From positions 558,001-622,000 of the forward strand of contig CAXXJO010000002.1 of assembly GCA_963422285.2 (NCBI GenBank): 64,000 nucleotides of DNA, given 5' to 3'. Origin of the DNA: VXYL01 sp963422285. Lineage in GTDB: Bacteria > Pseudomonadota > Gammaproteobacteria > Pseudomonadales > Azotimanducaceae. Shown in pieces: positions 44,456 through 54,636 of the stretch; the stretch's first letter is position 1, and every line of letters starts with the position of its first letter. The translations under genes were made by a program, and so were the position numbers. Below the pieces are notes generated by a model. That model was not told the DNA's origin. It was given only the letters and a program-made list of their open reading frames with translations, and did no database searches.

Positions 44456-45424
<969 letters not shown>

Positions 45425-45724
45425 GTGCCGCTCTGCCCCTTCAGCCTGTTGTTCCCGTACGGTCTGCCGACGTCCCGTCCCTCGACGCGGCACGACGCGC
45501 CTGCTTCCCCGGCACATTATGCCCCGTCGTGCGCATCGTCTCGCCGGCCAATGGTAGGGACTTATCCGTTCCGTTGCATCCGCAGAGAATCGCACCGCTC
45601 CGATGGGTGATGAACCCGCGCTGCCGGCACCGAACCTCGAATGGGGCGTGGAAGATTCCAGCCACTGGAGAATGCCGGGTGTGCTAGGGTGGAACTCCAC
45701 CCTTCGAGCCGACGGGCGGCCAGC

Positions 45725-47307
45725 GTGGACAGGACGAGTTCGGCACGGCTTGGGCTGCCGACGGGCATTCAGACCTTCCGCAAGATCCGCGAGAACGGCT
45801 GCTACTATGTGGACAAGACTGCCTATGCGCTGCGGCTGGCGCAGGAGGGCGGTCACTACTTCCTCTCCCGTCCGCGGCGGTTCGGCAAGAGCCTGTTCCT
45901 GGACACCCTCAAGGAGCTGTTCGAATGCAGCGAGGAGCTGTTCCGGGGGTTGGCCGTCCACGACCGCTGGGACTGGGATGCGCCGCGCCCGGTGGTGCGG
46001 CTGAGCTTCGGCAGCGGCAACCTCAGACAGATGGACGAGCTGCGCGAACTGACGATGGCGCAACTGGACGCCATCGGCGAGGATGCCGGGATCGACATCC
46101 GCTATGACGCGCCATCAATGCGCCTGCGCCATCTGCTGCGGGCGTTGCGCCGGCAGACCAGGCGACGCGTCGTGGTGCTGGTGGACGAGTACGACAAGGC
46201 GATCCTGGACGCGCTGGACGAGCCGACGACAGCGGAGGCCAACCGCGACTATCTGGCGGGGCTGTATTCGACGCTCAAGGACTGCGACGAGGACATCGCG
46301 TTCACCTTCCTGACGGGGGTGAGCAAGTTCTCCAAGGCAAGTCTGTTCTCGACCCTCAACAACCTGACGGACCTCACCCTGCACCCGCGCTACTCGTCGA
46401 TCTGCGGCTACACGGAGCGGGATATGGAAACGGTGTTCGGTCCGGAACTGGAAGGTCTGGAGCGGGCGAAAATCCAGCGCTGGTACAACGGCTACTCCTG
46501 GGACGGTCGGGAGCGGGTCTACAACCCTTTCGACGTGCTGCACCTGTTCGACCAGCGCCGGTTCCGCAACTACTGGATCAAGACCGGCACGCCGGCATTC
46601 CTGCCCGGAATCCTTGCGAATAGAGGGTTCGAGCTGGCGGAGCTGTCCGGCAGGTGGGTGGACGAGGGTCGGCTGGAGGATTTCGACATCGGCCGCATCG
46701 GCACCGCCGCGCTGCTGTTCCAGACCGGCCACCTGACGATCGCGGCGGAACATCCGTCCATGCCGGGGCGCTACCGGCTGGAGTATCCGAACCTGGAGGT
46801 GCGCCAGAGCCTGAGCCATCTTCTGCTCGACCAGCTGGCCGGCGAACGCAAGGGGAGGAGCTGCGGGAAAGCCTGCGCGCGGCGCTGGCGGCCGCCGACT
46901 ACGGCGGCCTGCGCGACGCGTTGTCTTCGGCGATCGCCAGCATCCCGCACGATGCGTACCGGAGCACCCCGATCGGGGGCTACGAGGGACACTACGCCGC
47001 GGCGATGCACCTGTTCGCCGCGGGCTCGGGCCTGGATCCGCGCAGCGAGAAGAGCACCGCGGCGGGGCGGACGGACATGGCGGTGAGCCACGGCGGCCAG
47101 ACCTACCTGTTCGAGTGGAAGGTGGTGGACGGGACGCCGACCGGGGAGGCGCTGGCGCAGCTGCGGGCCAAGGGATACGCGGAGAAGTACCGCCATCTGG
47201 GCGCATCGGTGCATCTGGTGGGCGTGGAATTCGACCGGAGTACGCGGCGGCTGGTGGGGTTCGAGGCGGAGCCGCTGTTGCCAGAGCGAAGCGGGTCGGG
47301 TGGCTAG
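45725..47307 (+). pseudogene. AAA-ATPase-like/PD-(D/E)XK nuclease protein, frameshifted
   Basis: Frame 1 carries GIQTFRKIRENGCYYVDKT, Walker A RRFGKSLFLDTL, Walker B VVVLVDEYDKAILDAL, FTFLTGVSKFSK and WYNGYSWDG up to LLLDQLAGERK. From about 46850 the frame changes and continues EELRESLRAALAAADYGGLRDAL..., then the nuclease core RTDMAVSHGGQTYLFEWKV and the C-terminal GFEAEPLLP, ending at 47307. The break is in AAGGGGAGGAG, consistent with loss of one G. Repaired, it would be about 527 residues, normal for this AAA-ATPase_like plus DUF1703 family. The GTG at 45725 is an approximate start. It lies in the opposite direction within the peptide-transporter operon. Confidence 0.8.
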
Positions 47308-47309
47308 TC

Positions 47310-47375
47310 TGTCCCACGGCGGCGGCGAGCGAGACCGATGCGCTGTCGCTGGCCGCCGGAGAGCTCGTGGGTGGC
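47310..47375 (-). pseudogene. Vestige of an ABC-transporter ATPase
   Basis: About 20 codons read ATHELSGGQRQRIGLARRR, an unmistakable ABC signature with its context, with no ABC sequence before or after. It lies between the two intact Opp ATPase genes, against the end of the AAA/nuclease pseudogene. It is a leftover of a third or duplicated ATPase gene. Confidence 0.6.
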
Positions 47376-47519
47376 GCGGCATGCGGCCGGGATCCGGGCC
47401 TGCGCCTCGCCTCGGAGACGGTGCAGCGGGATTGTCCTCGATGTTGCGTCGTTCGATCGCGTCGCCTGAGCATCGCGTCGACGGCGGCGATCGCGCCTGC
47501 TGCGCATTCCGACCGTGAT

Positions 47520-48527
47520 TCAGCCTCGGTACACCTGCGCCGCCTCCTGGTCGCAGTCCTCGTGGTGCAGCCAGCAGCGGGCGCGATGGCCGTCGCCGAG
47601 GGCGAACGGCTCGGGGTGGCCATGCTCGCAGGTGCGCATGGCGTAGGGACAGCGGGCGAAATAGCCGCAGCCGGCCGGCGGCGCGAACAGGTCCGGCGGG
47701 CTGCCGTCGATCGGCGTCAGTTCCTGCGCGCCGTCGTCCCGGTTGGACGGCATGGCGGTCTTGAGGCCCAAGGTATAGGGGTGGGCGGAGCGGTAGAACA
47801 CGTCGTCCACGCCACCCTTCTCCACCGCTTCGCCGGCGTACATCACCAGCACGTCGTCGGCCATGCGAGCGACGACGCCGAGGTCGTGGGTAATGAGGAT
47901 GATGGCCATGCCGTTGTCGCGCTGCAGATCGCGCATGAGGTCGAGAATCTGCGCCTGAATGGTCACGTCCAGGGCGGTGGTGGGTTCGTCGGCGATGAGG
48001 ATGGACGGTTCGCAGGCCAGCGCCATGGCGATCATCGAGCGTTGCAGCATGCCGCCGGAGAACTCGAACGGGTACTGCCGGGCGCGCTTCGCCGCCTCCG
48101 GGATGCGCGTCATGTCGATCAGCTCGACGGCGCGGGCGAGCGCCTGGCGATGACTGTGGCCCTTGTGGACTTGCAAGGTTTCGGCGATCTGGTCGCCTAC
48201 CGTCATGGTGGGATTCAGGGAACTCATGGGATCCTGGAAGATCATGCCCACCAGACGCCCGCGAATGTCCTGGCCGTCGATCTTCTGATCGCGCAGCACA
48301 TCGTGGCCATCGAGCTTGGCCATGCCGCCGGTGATGCGCCCGGGCGGCATGGGAATGAGGCCCATGATGCTCTGCACGGTGACGGATTTGCCGCAGCCGG
48401 ACTCGCCCACGATGGCCAGGGTTCGGCCGCGTTCGAGCGCGAACGAGACGCCGCGCACCGCCTGCACGGTGCCGCCGTAGGTGTCGAACTCGACGCGCAG
48501 ATCGCTGACTTCCAAAAGCGCACTCAT
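47520..48527 (-). CDS. Peptide ABC transporter ATP-binding protein, OppD/DppD type
   Basis: 335 residues. Walker A GESGCGKSV, Q-loop MIFQDPMSSLNPTMTVGDQI, signature FEFSGGMLQRSMIAMAL, Walker B ILIADEPTTALDVT, and the C-terminal PAGCGYFARCPYAMRTCEHGHPE Cys motif. SGGMLQR in place of SGGQRQR is usual in the OppD/DppD branch. The ATG at 48527 is preceded by GAGGAGGGGGG. It follows the OppC-type permease by 85 bp; that gap contains two small hairpins. Confidence 0.93.
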   Translation of the reverse strand: MSALLEVSDLRVEFDTYGGTVQAVRGVSFALERGRTLAIVGESGCGKSVTVQSIMGLIPMPPGRITGGMAKLDGHDVLRDQKIDGQDIRGRLVGMIFQDPMSSLNPTMTVGDQIAETLQVHKGHSHRQALARAVELIDMTRIPEAAKRARQYPFEFSGGMLQRSMIAMALACEPSILIADEPTTALDVTIQAQILDLMRDLQRDNGMAIILITHDLGVVARMADDVLVMYAGEAVEKGGVDDVFYRSAHPYTLGLKTAMPSNRDDGAQELTPIDGSPPDLFAPPAGCGYFARCPYAMRTCEHGHPEPFALGDGHRARCWLHHEDCDQEAAQVYRG

Positions 48528-48612
48528 GCTACCGCCCCCCTCCTCGTCCCAACACCGCTCCTCCCCCGAGTTCGCGCAGCGAACTCCGGGCCGACTGCGG
48601 TAGCAGTCGCGT

Positions 48613-50016
48613 TCACTCCGTCGCCCGCATGCGCGCGTCCAGGGCATCCCGCAGGCCGTCGCCGAGCAGGTTGAAGGCCAGCACGGTGATGCTGATGAGC
48701 AGCGCCGGGGCGATCAGCTCGTGGGGGGTGGTGAGCATGGTCTTCAAGCCCTCGTTGCACATGCTGCCCCAAGACGGCGTGGGCGGGGCGACGCCCATGC
48801 CGATGAAGGAGAGGAACGCCTCGGTGAAGATGGCGCTAGGCACGGCGAAGGTGAGGGTCACGAGGATCACGCCCATGGTGTTGGGGATCATGTGGCGCAG
48901 TACCAGGTAGTTGGTCTTCGCGCCCAGCAGGCGGGAGGCGCCGATGTAGCCTTCTTCGCGGATCTGCAGGATCTGCCCGCGCACCAGCCGCGCCGCGGCG
49001 GGCCAGCTAAGCAGCAACATGGCCACCATCATGGGATAGATGCCCGAATCGCCGGATTCAACGTTGAACAGGATGCGCAGCAGGATCATGAACAGCAGGA
49101 ACGGCAGCGCCACCACGAAGTCCGCGAAGCGCATGATGAGCTGGTCGAAGCGTCCGCCCACGAAGCCGGCGGCGCTGCCGTAGATGATGCCCACGGCGAC
49201 GAACGCGAACGGCGCGACGATGCCGATGAACAGCGATACACGAGCGCCGTGCATCAGGCGCGCGAGCAGGTCGCGGCCTAGGTAGTCCGTGCCAAGCGGG
49301 TGGAACGGCAGCTTGAGGATGTCGCCCGGGCGAACGTCCGCCGCGCGTTCGATCAGGCCCTTCTGGACGGCTTCGGCGGCGGTGATCACTCGCGTCACGT
49401 CCACGGAGACGGTGGCGGCTTCGGCGGATTCGTAGCCGAGTGCGTCGAGCGCCACCACGGAGTAGTAGTAGACGGTAGGCTTCAGGTCCAAGCGGTCCTC
49501 GAAGCTCACCGTCGCGGGGCTCAGCACCTCGCCCACGGGCAGGCCGAAGGCGTCGTCCGGCGCCGGGTCGTAGATGTTGCGGAAGACGCGGTAGCCGCCA
49601 GCCCCCGGCACCGCATCCCAGAACAGCCGCACCGAGCGGGTGACGGCCTCGCCAGCCACGGCTACGGACGCCGGCGCCGCCAACTCGCGGGCATCCATTG
49701 ATGGCGCAGTCGGCGTTGCCGTCACGCCGTCCCAAGGCACGTACTCGGCCGCTACCGTGGCGCGGCGATCGGCTCCCGGCGGCACGCTGATCTGGTCCAG
49801 ATCCTGGACGGCCGGATCGATGCGCCACAGCAGCGGCCCGAACAGGGTGAACGCCAGCAGGCCGATCACCAGGTACAGGGAGATCAGCGCTCGGCGGTTG
49901 GCCTTGAGGCGCAGCCAAGCATCCTGCCAGTAGGACAGCGAAGGCCGCGAGATGGTCTCGACTTCGCGCCCGACGTGAACGCGCTCGAAGGAAAGCGGCA
50001 GCGCCGATTCAGCCAT
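48613..50016 (-). CDS. Peptide ABC transporter permease, OppC/DppC type, with FN3-like insert
   Basis: 467 residues, against about 300 for ordinary OppC/DppC. The N-terminal FERV...ISRPSLSYWQDAWLRLKANRRA leads into TM1 (SLYLVIGLLAFTLFGPLLW). After TM1 the periplasmic loop is expanded by some 130 residues with a fibronectin-III-like pattern: VRLFWDAVPGAGGYRVFRN, then FEDRLDLKPTVYYYSVVALD, with the alternating strands and Trp/Tyr expected. The normal part resumes at HPLGTDYLGRDLLARLMHGARVSL, and the permease EAA-type loop reads EEGYIGASRLLGAKTNYLVLRHMIPN. The insert may bind substrate or the binding protein. It starts one base after the OppB stop region. Confidence 0.92.
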   Translation of the reverse strand: MAESALPLSFERVHVGREVETISRPSLSYWQDAWLRLKANRRALISLYLVIGLLAFTLFGPLLWRIDPAVQDLDQISVPPGADRRATVAAEYVPWDGVTATPTAPSMDARELAAPASVAVAGEAVTRSVRLFWDAVPGAGGYRVFRNIYDPAPDDAFGLPVGEVLSPATVSFEDRLDLKPTVYYYSVVALDALGYESAEAATVSVDVTRVITAAEAVQKGLIERAADVRPGDILKLPFHPLGTDYLGRDLLARLMHGARVSLFIGIVAPFAFVAVGIIYGSAAGFVGGRFDQLIMRFADFVVALPFLLFMILLRILFNVESGDSGIYPMMVAMLLLSWPAAARLVRGQILQIREEGYIGASRLLGAKTNYLVLRHMIPNTMGVILVTLTFAVPSAIFTEAFLSFIGMGVAPPTPSWGSMCNEGLKTMLTTPHELIAPALLISITVLAFNLLGDGLRDALDARMRATE

Positions 50017-50949
50017 CTATTCCAACCTCACGCGGGGATTGACCAGCCCGTAGATCAGATCCACGAGGATTACCATGAGCACCAGGAACGCGCCGTAGAA
50101 CACCGTCGTGCCCATGATGACCGTGTAGTCGGACTGTTGCACCGCCTGCACGAAGTAGCGCCCCAAGCCCGGAATGGCGAACACGATCTCCACCACGAAG
50201 CCGCCCGTGGTGATGGCCGCGATGGAGGGGCCGAGCACCGTCACCACTGGCAGGATGGCGTTGCGCAGCTGGTGCTTGCGGAAGATGCGTGTGACCGGCA
50301 GCCCCTTGGAGCGGGCCGTGCGCACGAAGTCCGAGCTGGTGATTTCCAGCATGGACGAGCGCATCAGCCGGGTGAGGAACGCCATGGTGCCGAGGCCGAG
50401 CACCAGCGATGGCACGATCATGTGCTGCACCGTGCCCCAGCCGGCCACGGGGAACAGGGTGAAGCCGAGGAAGTCGTTGATCTTCACCACGCCCAGCTGC
50501 CCCAGCGCTGCGAACACGAAGCCCGGCACGGAAATGCCGAGAATCACCAGCAGCATGATGACGACGTCCGGCGTTCGGTTGCGGTACAGGGCCGTCAACG
50601 CGCCCCAGAGAATGCCGCCGAAGGCGGCGAAGACGATGGCCAGGATGCCGAGCGTGGCGGACACCTTGAAGTGCTCGGCGATGATGTCGTTCACCTCGCG
50701 GTTCTGCTGCGTGAAGGAGATGCCGAAGTCGCCCTGCATCATGTTCCGCAGATAAATCCAGTACTGCTCCATCAATGGCTTGTCGAGGCCGTAGCGAGCT
50801 TCCAGGTTGGCGCGGATCTCCGGGGCCATGGCCTTGTCGTTCGCCAGCGGGTCGCCGGGCACGAAATGCATGGCGAAGAACGTCGCCGTGGCGATAAACC
50901 AGACCGTGACGACGCCCTGGATCAGCCGCTTGACCGTGTAGAGGAGCAT
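50017..50949 (-). CDS. Peptide ABC transporter permease, OppB/DppB type
   Basis: 310 residues with six predicted membrane helices. It starts LLYTVKRLIQGVVTVWFIATATF, has HFVPGDPLANDK, and ends with the permease loop SDFVRTARSKGLPVTRIFRKHQLRNAILPVVTV and GLGRYFVQAV. It forms the membrane channel with the OppC-type permease. The start overlaps the stop of the binding-protein gene (TGATG). Confidence 0.94.
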   Translation of the reverse strand: MLLYTVKRLIQGVVTVWFIATATFFAMHFVPGDPLANDKAMAPEIRANLEARYGLDKPLMEQYWIYLRNMMQGDFGISFTQQNREVNDIIAEHFKVSATLGILAIVFAAFGGILWGALTALYRNRTPDVVIMLLVILGISVPGFVFAALGQLGVVKINDFLGFTLFPVAGWGTVQHMIVPSLVLGLGTMAFLTRLMRSSMLEITSSDFVRTARSKGLPVTRIFRKHQLRNAILPVVTVLGPSIAAITTGGFVVEIVFAIPGLGRYFVQAVQQSDYTVIMGTTVFYGAFLVLMVILVDLIYGLVNPRVRLE

Positions 50950-52679
50950 CAGCCGCTCTCCCGCTCCTCCGATGCGCCGTCGGTGTCGATCCAGGCATTG
51001 GTGTAGTCTGGGTCCGTGCCGATGGCGCGGCGCACCAAGCCCTTCACCCTGGGGTCGGCCACGTAGACCGAGCCGCGTTCGTAGATGACGATAATCACGG
51101 CGTCGTCGTAGAGGATGTCTTGCACCTCCGCCATGGCGCCCATGCGCAGCTCGGGGTCCGAAGACGACTGCGCCATGTTCACCGCGGCGTCCAGCTCAGG
51201 GTTCTCGTAGCGGCCGCGGTTGTTCTCGTTCCAGGAGGCGAACAGGTCGGCGAAGGTCATGGGATCGTCGTAGTCCGGCCCCCAGCCGGCCATCACCAGA
51301 TCGAAATCGCCCGCGGTCATTTTCGCTAAGCGCTGCTTGAAGATCTGCCGGTCGATCTTGATGTCGATGCCGAGCTTCTGCTTGAAGACGTTCTGGTAGT
51401 ACTCGGACTGCTTGTTGGCGGAGGGGCTGTCGCCGGTGAGCATCACCAGCGGCGGCAGTTCCTCCAAGCCCAGCTCGTCCAACGCCTGGGCCAGATAGCG
51501 GCGGCCGGCGGCTTCGTCCGGCAGGTGTTCCCGGGGAGGATACTCCTGGCGGAAGTAGCCGTTGACGCCCTTGAGCCACACCGGAAACAGCGACGCGCCG
51601 GGCAGATTGCCGGGCAGCTTGATGACCTTGTAGACCAGCTCCGCGGCATCGTTGACGGACTGCATGGCCTTGCGCAGATGGAAATTGCTGGTGAGCCGCG
51701 CCGGGCGGTGGTTGAACTCGATGAAGTACACGGCGCCGCCGGAGAAGCGGTTGATCTTCCAGCGCTGGTAAAGCGCGTCGTCCAGATTCTCCGCGGTCAG
51801 CGCCGCCAGCGCCACCTTGCCGTCCTTGAACAGGTTGATGGTGGCGTTGACGTCGGACGTGATATAGGCGTGGTCGATGGCGTTCAGGTGGATGCGTGCC
51901 GCGTCCCAGTAGTTGGGGTTCTTCTCCAAACGCAGGCTGGCGCCGTGAATCCAGCTAGCGATGACGAACGGGCCGTTGTAGAGCAGATCCTCGGCGTCCG
52001 CCCCGTAGCGCCCGTTGGTGGCCTCGTAGAACGCCTCGTTGATGGGATTGTAGGTGGCGAAGGCGGTGAGCTTTTCGAAGTAGGGGACGGGCCGCGCCAG
52101 CGCCACTTCCAGGGTGCGGTCGTCCGCGGCGCGCACGCCCAGCGCCTGCACCGGCAGCTTGCCGGCATTGATGGCCTCGGCGTTCTCGATGCCGTAGAGG
52201 ATGAAGGCGTACTGCGAGGCGGTGGCGGGGTCCACCACCTTGCGCCAGGAGAATACGAAGTCTTGGGCGGTGATCGGTTCGCCATTGCTCCAACGCGCCT
52301 CCGGGCGCAGGTGGAAGGTGGCGGAGCGTTCGCGGATGTCCCAGCGTTCGGCCACGCCGCCGACGAGGCGGTTGTCCGCGTCGTAGCGCAGCAGCCCTTC
52401 CATGACGTGGCCGAGGATGCGGAAGCTCACCGAGTCCGTCCCGCGGGTGGAGTCCAGCTGTGGCGGTTCCTCGCTCAGCGCCAGGGTGACGGTACCCGTG
52501 GCGGCGTCCACCGCATCGCTGGCGCCGCCTTCGTTCCACTGCGCCAGCGCCCACACGATGACGCCGAGGGCGGCGAGGCCGCCGGCGCCGAGATAGAGCA
52601 CCTGCAGCAGAGCGCCCACATCAAAGCCGGCGGCCGGCGGGCTGCCGGGCAGATCCAAGCTGTTGGCCGCTTCGCTCAT
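50949..52679 (-). CDS. Peptide-binding protein of the ABC transporter (OppA/SBP_bac_5)
   Basis: 576 residues. An N-terminal membrane segment (about residues 22-46, LLQVLYLGAGGLAALGVIVWAL) without a clear cleavage site suggests a membrane-anchored rather than free periplasmic receptor. The binding fold follows: LALSEEPPQLDSTRGTDSVS, FHLRPEARWSNGEPITAQDFVFSW, LEKNPNYWDA, FIEFNHR and MAGWGPDYDDPMTFADLF, all typical of oligopeptide-binding proteins. The ATG at 52679 begins the protein just before the membrane segment. First gene of the oppABCD-like operon. Confidence 0.93.
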   Translation of the reverse strand: MSEAANSLDLPGSPPAAGFDVGALLQVLYLGAGGLAALGVIVWALAQWNEGGASDAVDAATGTVTLALSEEPPQLDSTRGTDSVSFRILGHVMEGLLRYDADNRLVGGVAERWDIRERSATFHLRPEARWSNGEPITAQDFVFSWRKVVDPATASQYAFILYGIENAEAINAGKLPVQALGVRAADDRTLEVALARPVPYFEKLTAFATYNPINEAFYEATNGRYGADAEDLLYNGPFVIASWIHGASLRLEKNPNYWDAARIHLNAIDHAYITSDVNATINLFKDGKVALAALTAENLDDALYQRWKINRFSGGAVYFIEFNHRPARLTSNFHLRKAMQSVNDAAELVYKVIKLPGNLPGASLFPVWLKGVNGYFRQEYPPREHLPDEAAGRRYLAQALDELGLEELPPLVMLTGDSPSANKQSEYYQNVFKQKLGIDIKIDRQIFKQRLAKMTAGDFDLVMAGWGPDYDDPMTFADLFASWNENNRGRYENPELDAAVNMAQSSSDPELRMGAMAEVQDILYDDAVIIVIYERGSVYVADPRVKGLVRRAIGTDPDYTNAWIDTDGASEERESG

Positions 52680-53018
52680 GGCTGTTCCCAGGGCCACGCA
52701 CCGCGACAGATTACCTGCAACGCGGATCGAATGCATGGGGAAGCGGCGGCGCTCCGGACGCAGGCCGCCCGACCTGCCCGCATCGTCCAGACCCCGGCAC
52801 ACTCGCTGCCGTTTCTCGCCCATGCGCTCTGCAATGCCAAAGGCCTTGACCCCACATCTGGCCAGATCGCCTGGATGGGGAACCCTATGGCCGAATGGCC
52901 TTTGCAGGACGCCAAGAACCGGTTCAGCGCCGTTGTCGAGGCCGCGTTGGCAGGGGTTCCTCAAAGAGTGACCCGGTGCTGGCGGTCGACGAGTAAGAGC
53001 GGCTTCGCCATATCGAAA

Positions 53019-54047
53019 GGCTCAATTTGCAAAACGTAGGCGCGGTCTGGCGATCGCCGCCTCGAGGCAGGCTCTGGGCGATGGCTGATCGCCGAGTTCG
53101 ATGGGATGGAACCACCTCGGACAGCTGTCCAGGTACTTGGTGGCGATGCCGCGCCGCCTGCGCAGAAAGCCCTTGATCTGGCTGTGGCGGCTGTTGACCG
53201 TCTGGATGTGCAGCGCGCCCCGGACCCGCACGCCAGCAGAAGCGTCGATGCTCTCGTGAGGGATGTCGAGCGCCGCCGCGACGGGCGGATAGCAGCGGTT
53301 GGCGTCGGAGACGAGCAGCGCATCCGGGGCGAGGACCGGCTCCAGCACCTCCTTCACGTTGTCTGCGTTCAGCGCAGGCAGGGTGTGGCTGAGGGTCTCG
53401 CCGCCACGGTCGGCGGCGACCAGAATCGGCACCTGCTCGCGCGAGAGGCCGCGCTTCTTGGCTTGGCCGCCGCGCCGGCGCGGCTTGCGGTCGAGCTTCC
53501 GCGCCCCCTTGCGGCTCTCCAGAAGAAAGGTCTCGTCAGCCTCGACGATCCCGGCAAGCCGATCCGGCGCCTGGCGCACCGCCGCCAGAAAGCGGTGTCG
53601 CCAGCGATGCGCCGTGCTCGGCGCAATCCCGCAGCGCTCTGCAGCCTCTTTGATCGTCTCGCCTTCGGCAAGCGAGGCGCCAAAGGCAAGCCAGCGCTCC
53701 TTATGGTGCAGACCCGACAGCGCCGTGCCCGTGAGCGCACCGAAGGTCTTCCCGCAGTCCTTGCACCGGAACCGGCGAAGACCGCGCGCCTTGCCCCGCG
53801 GCACCGCCCCGCCGGCGCCGCAATGCGGACAGCGCCGCTCGTCATCCACACCCAGCTCGATCGCCGCCAACGAGGCCGCGCCCTCCGGCGGGTCCGACAG
53901 CACCGCCGCCACCTCCTTGCGCTGCGCCGCCGTCAACTCATCGACACGCGAGAACCAGTCCCGAAACCGCTCGTGATCCATCTCTCCGATCTCCAAGGCG
54001 AATCCGCAAAGATCCTATCACTATGCCTACGATTCACGAATTGAGCC
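53019..54047 (-). mobile_element. Complete IS1595-family insertion sequence
   Basis: Terminal inverted repeats: GGCTCAATTTGCAAAACGTAGGC as read at the left (53019-53041) against GCCTACGATTCACGAATTGAGCC at the right (54025-54047), matching at 18 of 23. Flanking octamers are tatcgaaa (53011-53018) and aatcgaaa (54048-54055), 7 of 8 identical, the 8-bp target duplication expected of IS1595. One transposase gene fills the 1.03-kb element, whose ends start with GGCT. Confidence 0.85.
53022..53981 (-). CDS. IS1595-family transposase
   Basis: 319 residues from ATG 53981 (GGAGA upstream; a TTG at 53996 is an alternative). The N-terminal zinc ribbon is CPHCGAGGAV...RFRCKDCGKTF, followed by FGALTGTALSGLHHKERWLAF, a helix-turn-helix (IKEAAERCGIAPSTAHRWRHRF) and the DDE core: VEADETFLLESRKGARKL, LLVSDANRCYP and HIQTVNSRHSQIKGFLRR. 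The stop lies inside the left terminal repeat. It looks intact and possibly active. Confidence 0.92.
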   Translation of the reverse strand: MDHERFRDWFSRVDELTAAQRKEVAAVLSDPPEGAASLAAIELGVDDERRCPHCGAGGAVPRGKARGLRRFRCKDCGKTFGALTGTALSGLHHKERWLAFGASLAEGETIKEAAERCGIAPSTAHRWRHRFLAAVRQAPDRLAGIVEADETFLLESRKGARKLDRKPRRRGGQAKKRGLSREQVPILVAADRGGETLSHTLPALNADNVKEVLEPVLAPDALLVSDANRCYPPVAAALDIPHESIDASAGVRVRGALHIQTVNSRHSQIKGFLRRRRGIATKYLDSCPRWFHPIELGDQPSPRACLEAAIARPRLRFAN

Positions 54048-54152
54048 AATCGAAAAGGCGGAGGCGCCCTCGCTCGCGGAGCTGCTGCTCGCGATGCCCC
54101 AGGACGACGAATCGTTCGACCGGCTGCGCTTGCCCTCCCCCGTGGATCTCTG

Positions 54153-54566
54153 ATGTTTCTGATCGATACCGATGTCCTGTCGGCGTTGCGAAGGCGAGAA
54201 CGCAGCCCTGAGATCGTCCAGTGGATGTCGGAACAGCGCATAGCGGACTTGTACTTGAGCGTCGTGACCATTGGCGAGATCGAGCGGGGCATCATCCGCC
54301 AACTGCGTCGGCAAATGGCATTGGCTCGAGCCCTGACCGCCTGGCTGGACAGTGTGGTCGCGCTGTACGGCGAACGGATTCTCGCCGTCGATCTGCCCAC
54401 GGCACGACGGTGGGGCGGCCTTTCCGGTACGCTCGGCTACGAAAGCGCCGACCTGCTGATTGCCGCCACGGCGCTTGAACATGGCTTGACCGTGGCGACC
54501 CGCAACATCCAGCACTTCGCGCCGACGGGGGTTCCGGTGCTGGATCCATCCGTCCCGCGCAGGTAG
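54153..54566 (+). CDS. vapC: VapC-type PIN-domain ribonuclease toxin
   Basis: 137 residues. The PIN acidic residues are Asp5/Asp7 in MFLIDTDVLSAL, Glu42 in TIGEIERG, and Asp100 in YESADLLIAATALEHGLTVATRN. VapC toxins cleave RNA and are held inactive by the co-translated antitoxin. The start overlaps the stop of the antitoxin gene, which is split by an IS element, so the toxin appears to lack its own functional antitoxin. It is either silent for want of expression or neutralised by another locus. Confidence 0.92.
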   Translation: MFLIDTDVLSALRRRERSPEIVQWMSEQRIADLYLSVVTIGEIERGIIRQLRRQMALARALTAWLDSVVALYGERILAVDLPTARRWGGLSGTLGYESADLLIAATALEHGLTVATRNIQHFAPTGVPVLDPSVPRR

Positions 54567-54636
54567 GGTCCGAGCAGGATTCCTGTGGCAACGCCGTACA
54601 CAGCCAAGGTGCCGATCTCTGCACCGGCAGCCGCGT

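Larger units (their letters stand above)
52887..54153 (+). pseudogene. Phd/YefM-type antitoxin split by an IS1595 element
   Basis: The first part (52887-53018) reads MAEWPLQDAKNRFSAVVEAA, LAGVPQRVT, and in a shifted frame DPVLAVDE(stop)ERLRHIE. The second part (54048-54153) reads EKAEAPSLAELLLAMPQDDE and ends RLRLPSPVDL. Removing 53019-54055 (element plus one target copy) joins ERLRHIE to KAEAPSLAEL in frame. In addition there is a small deletion with frameshift after RVT and a TAA where a tyrosine codon is expected, so the gene was damaged before or after insertion. The stop overlaps the vapC start (TGATG). Confidence 0.8.
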
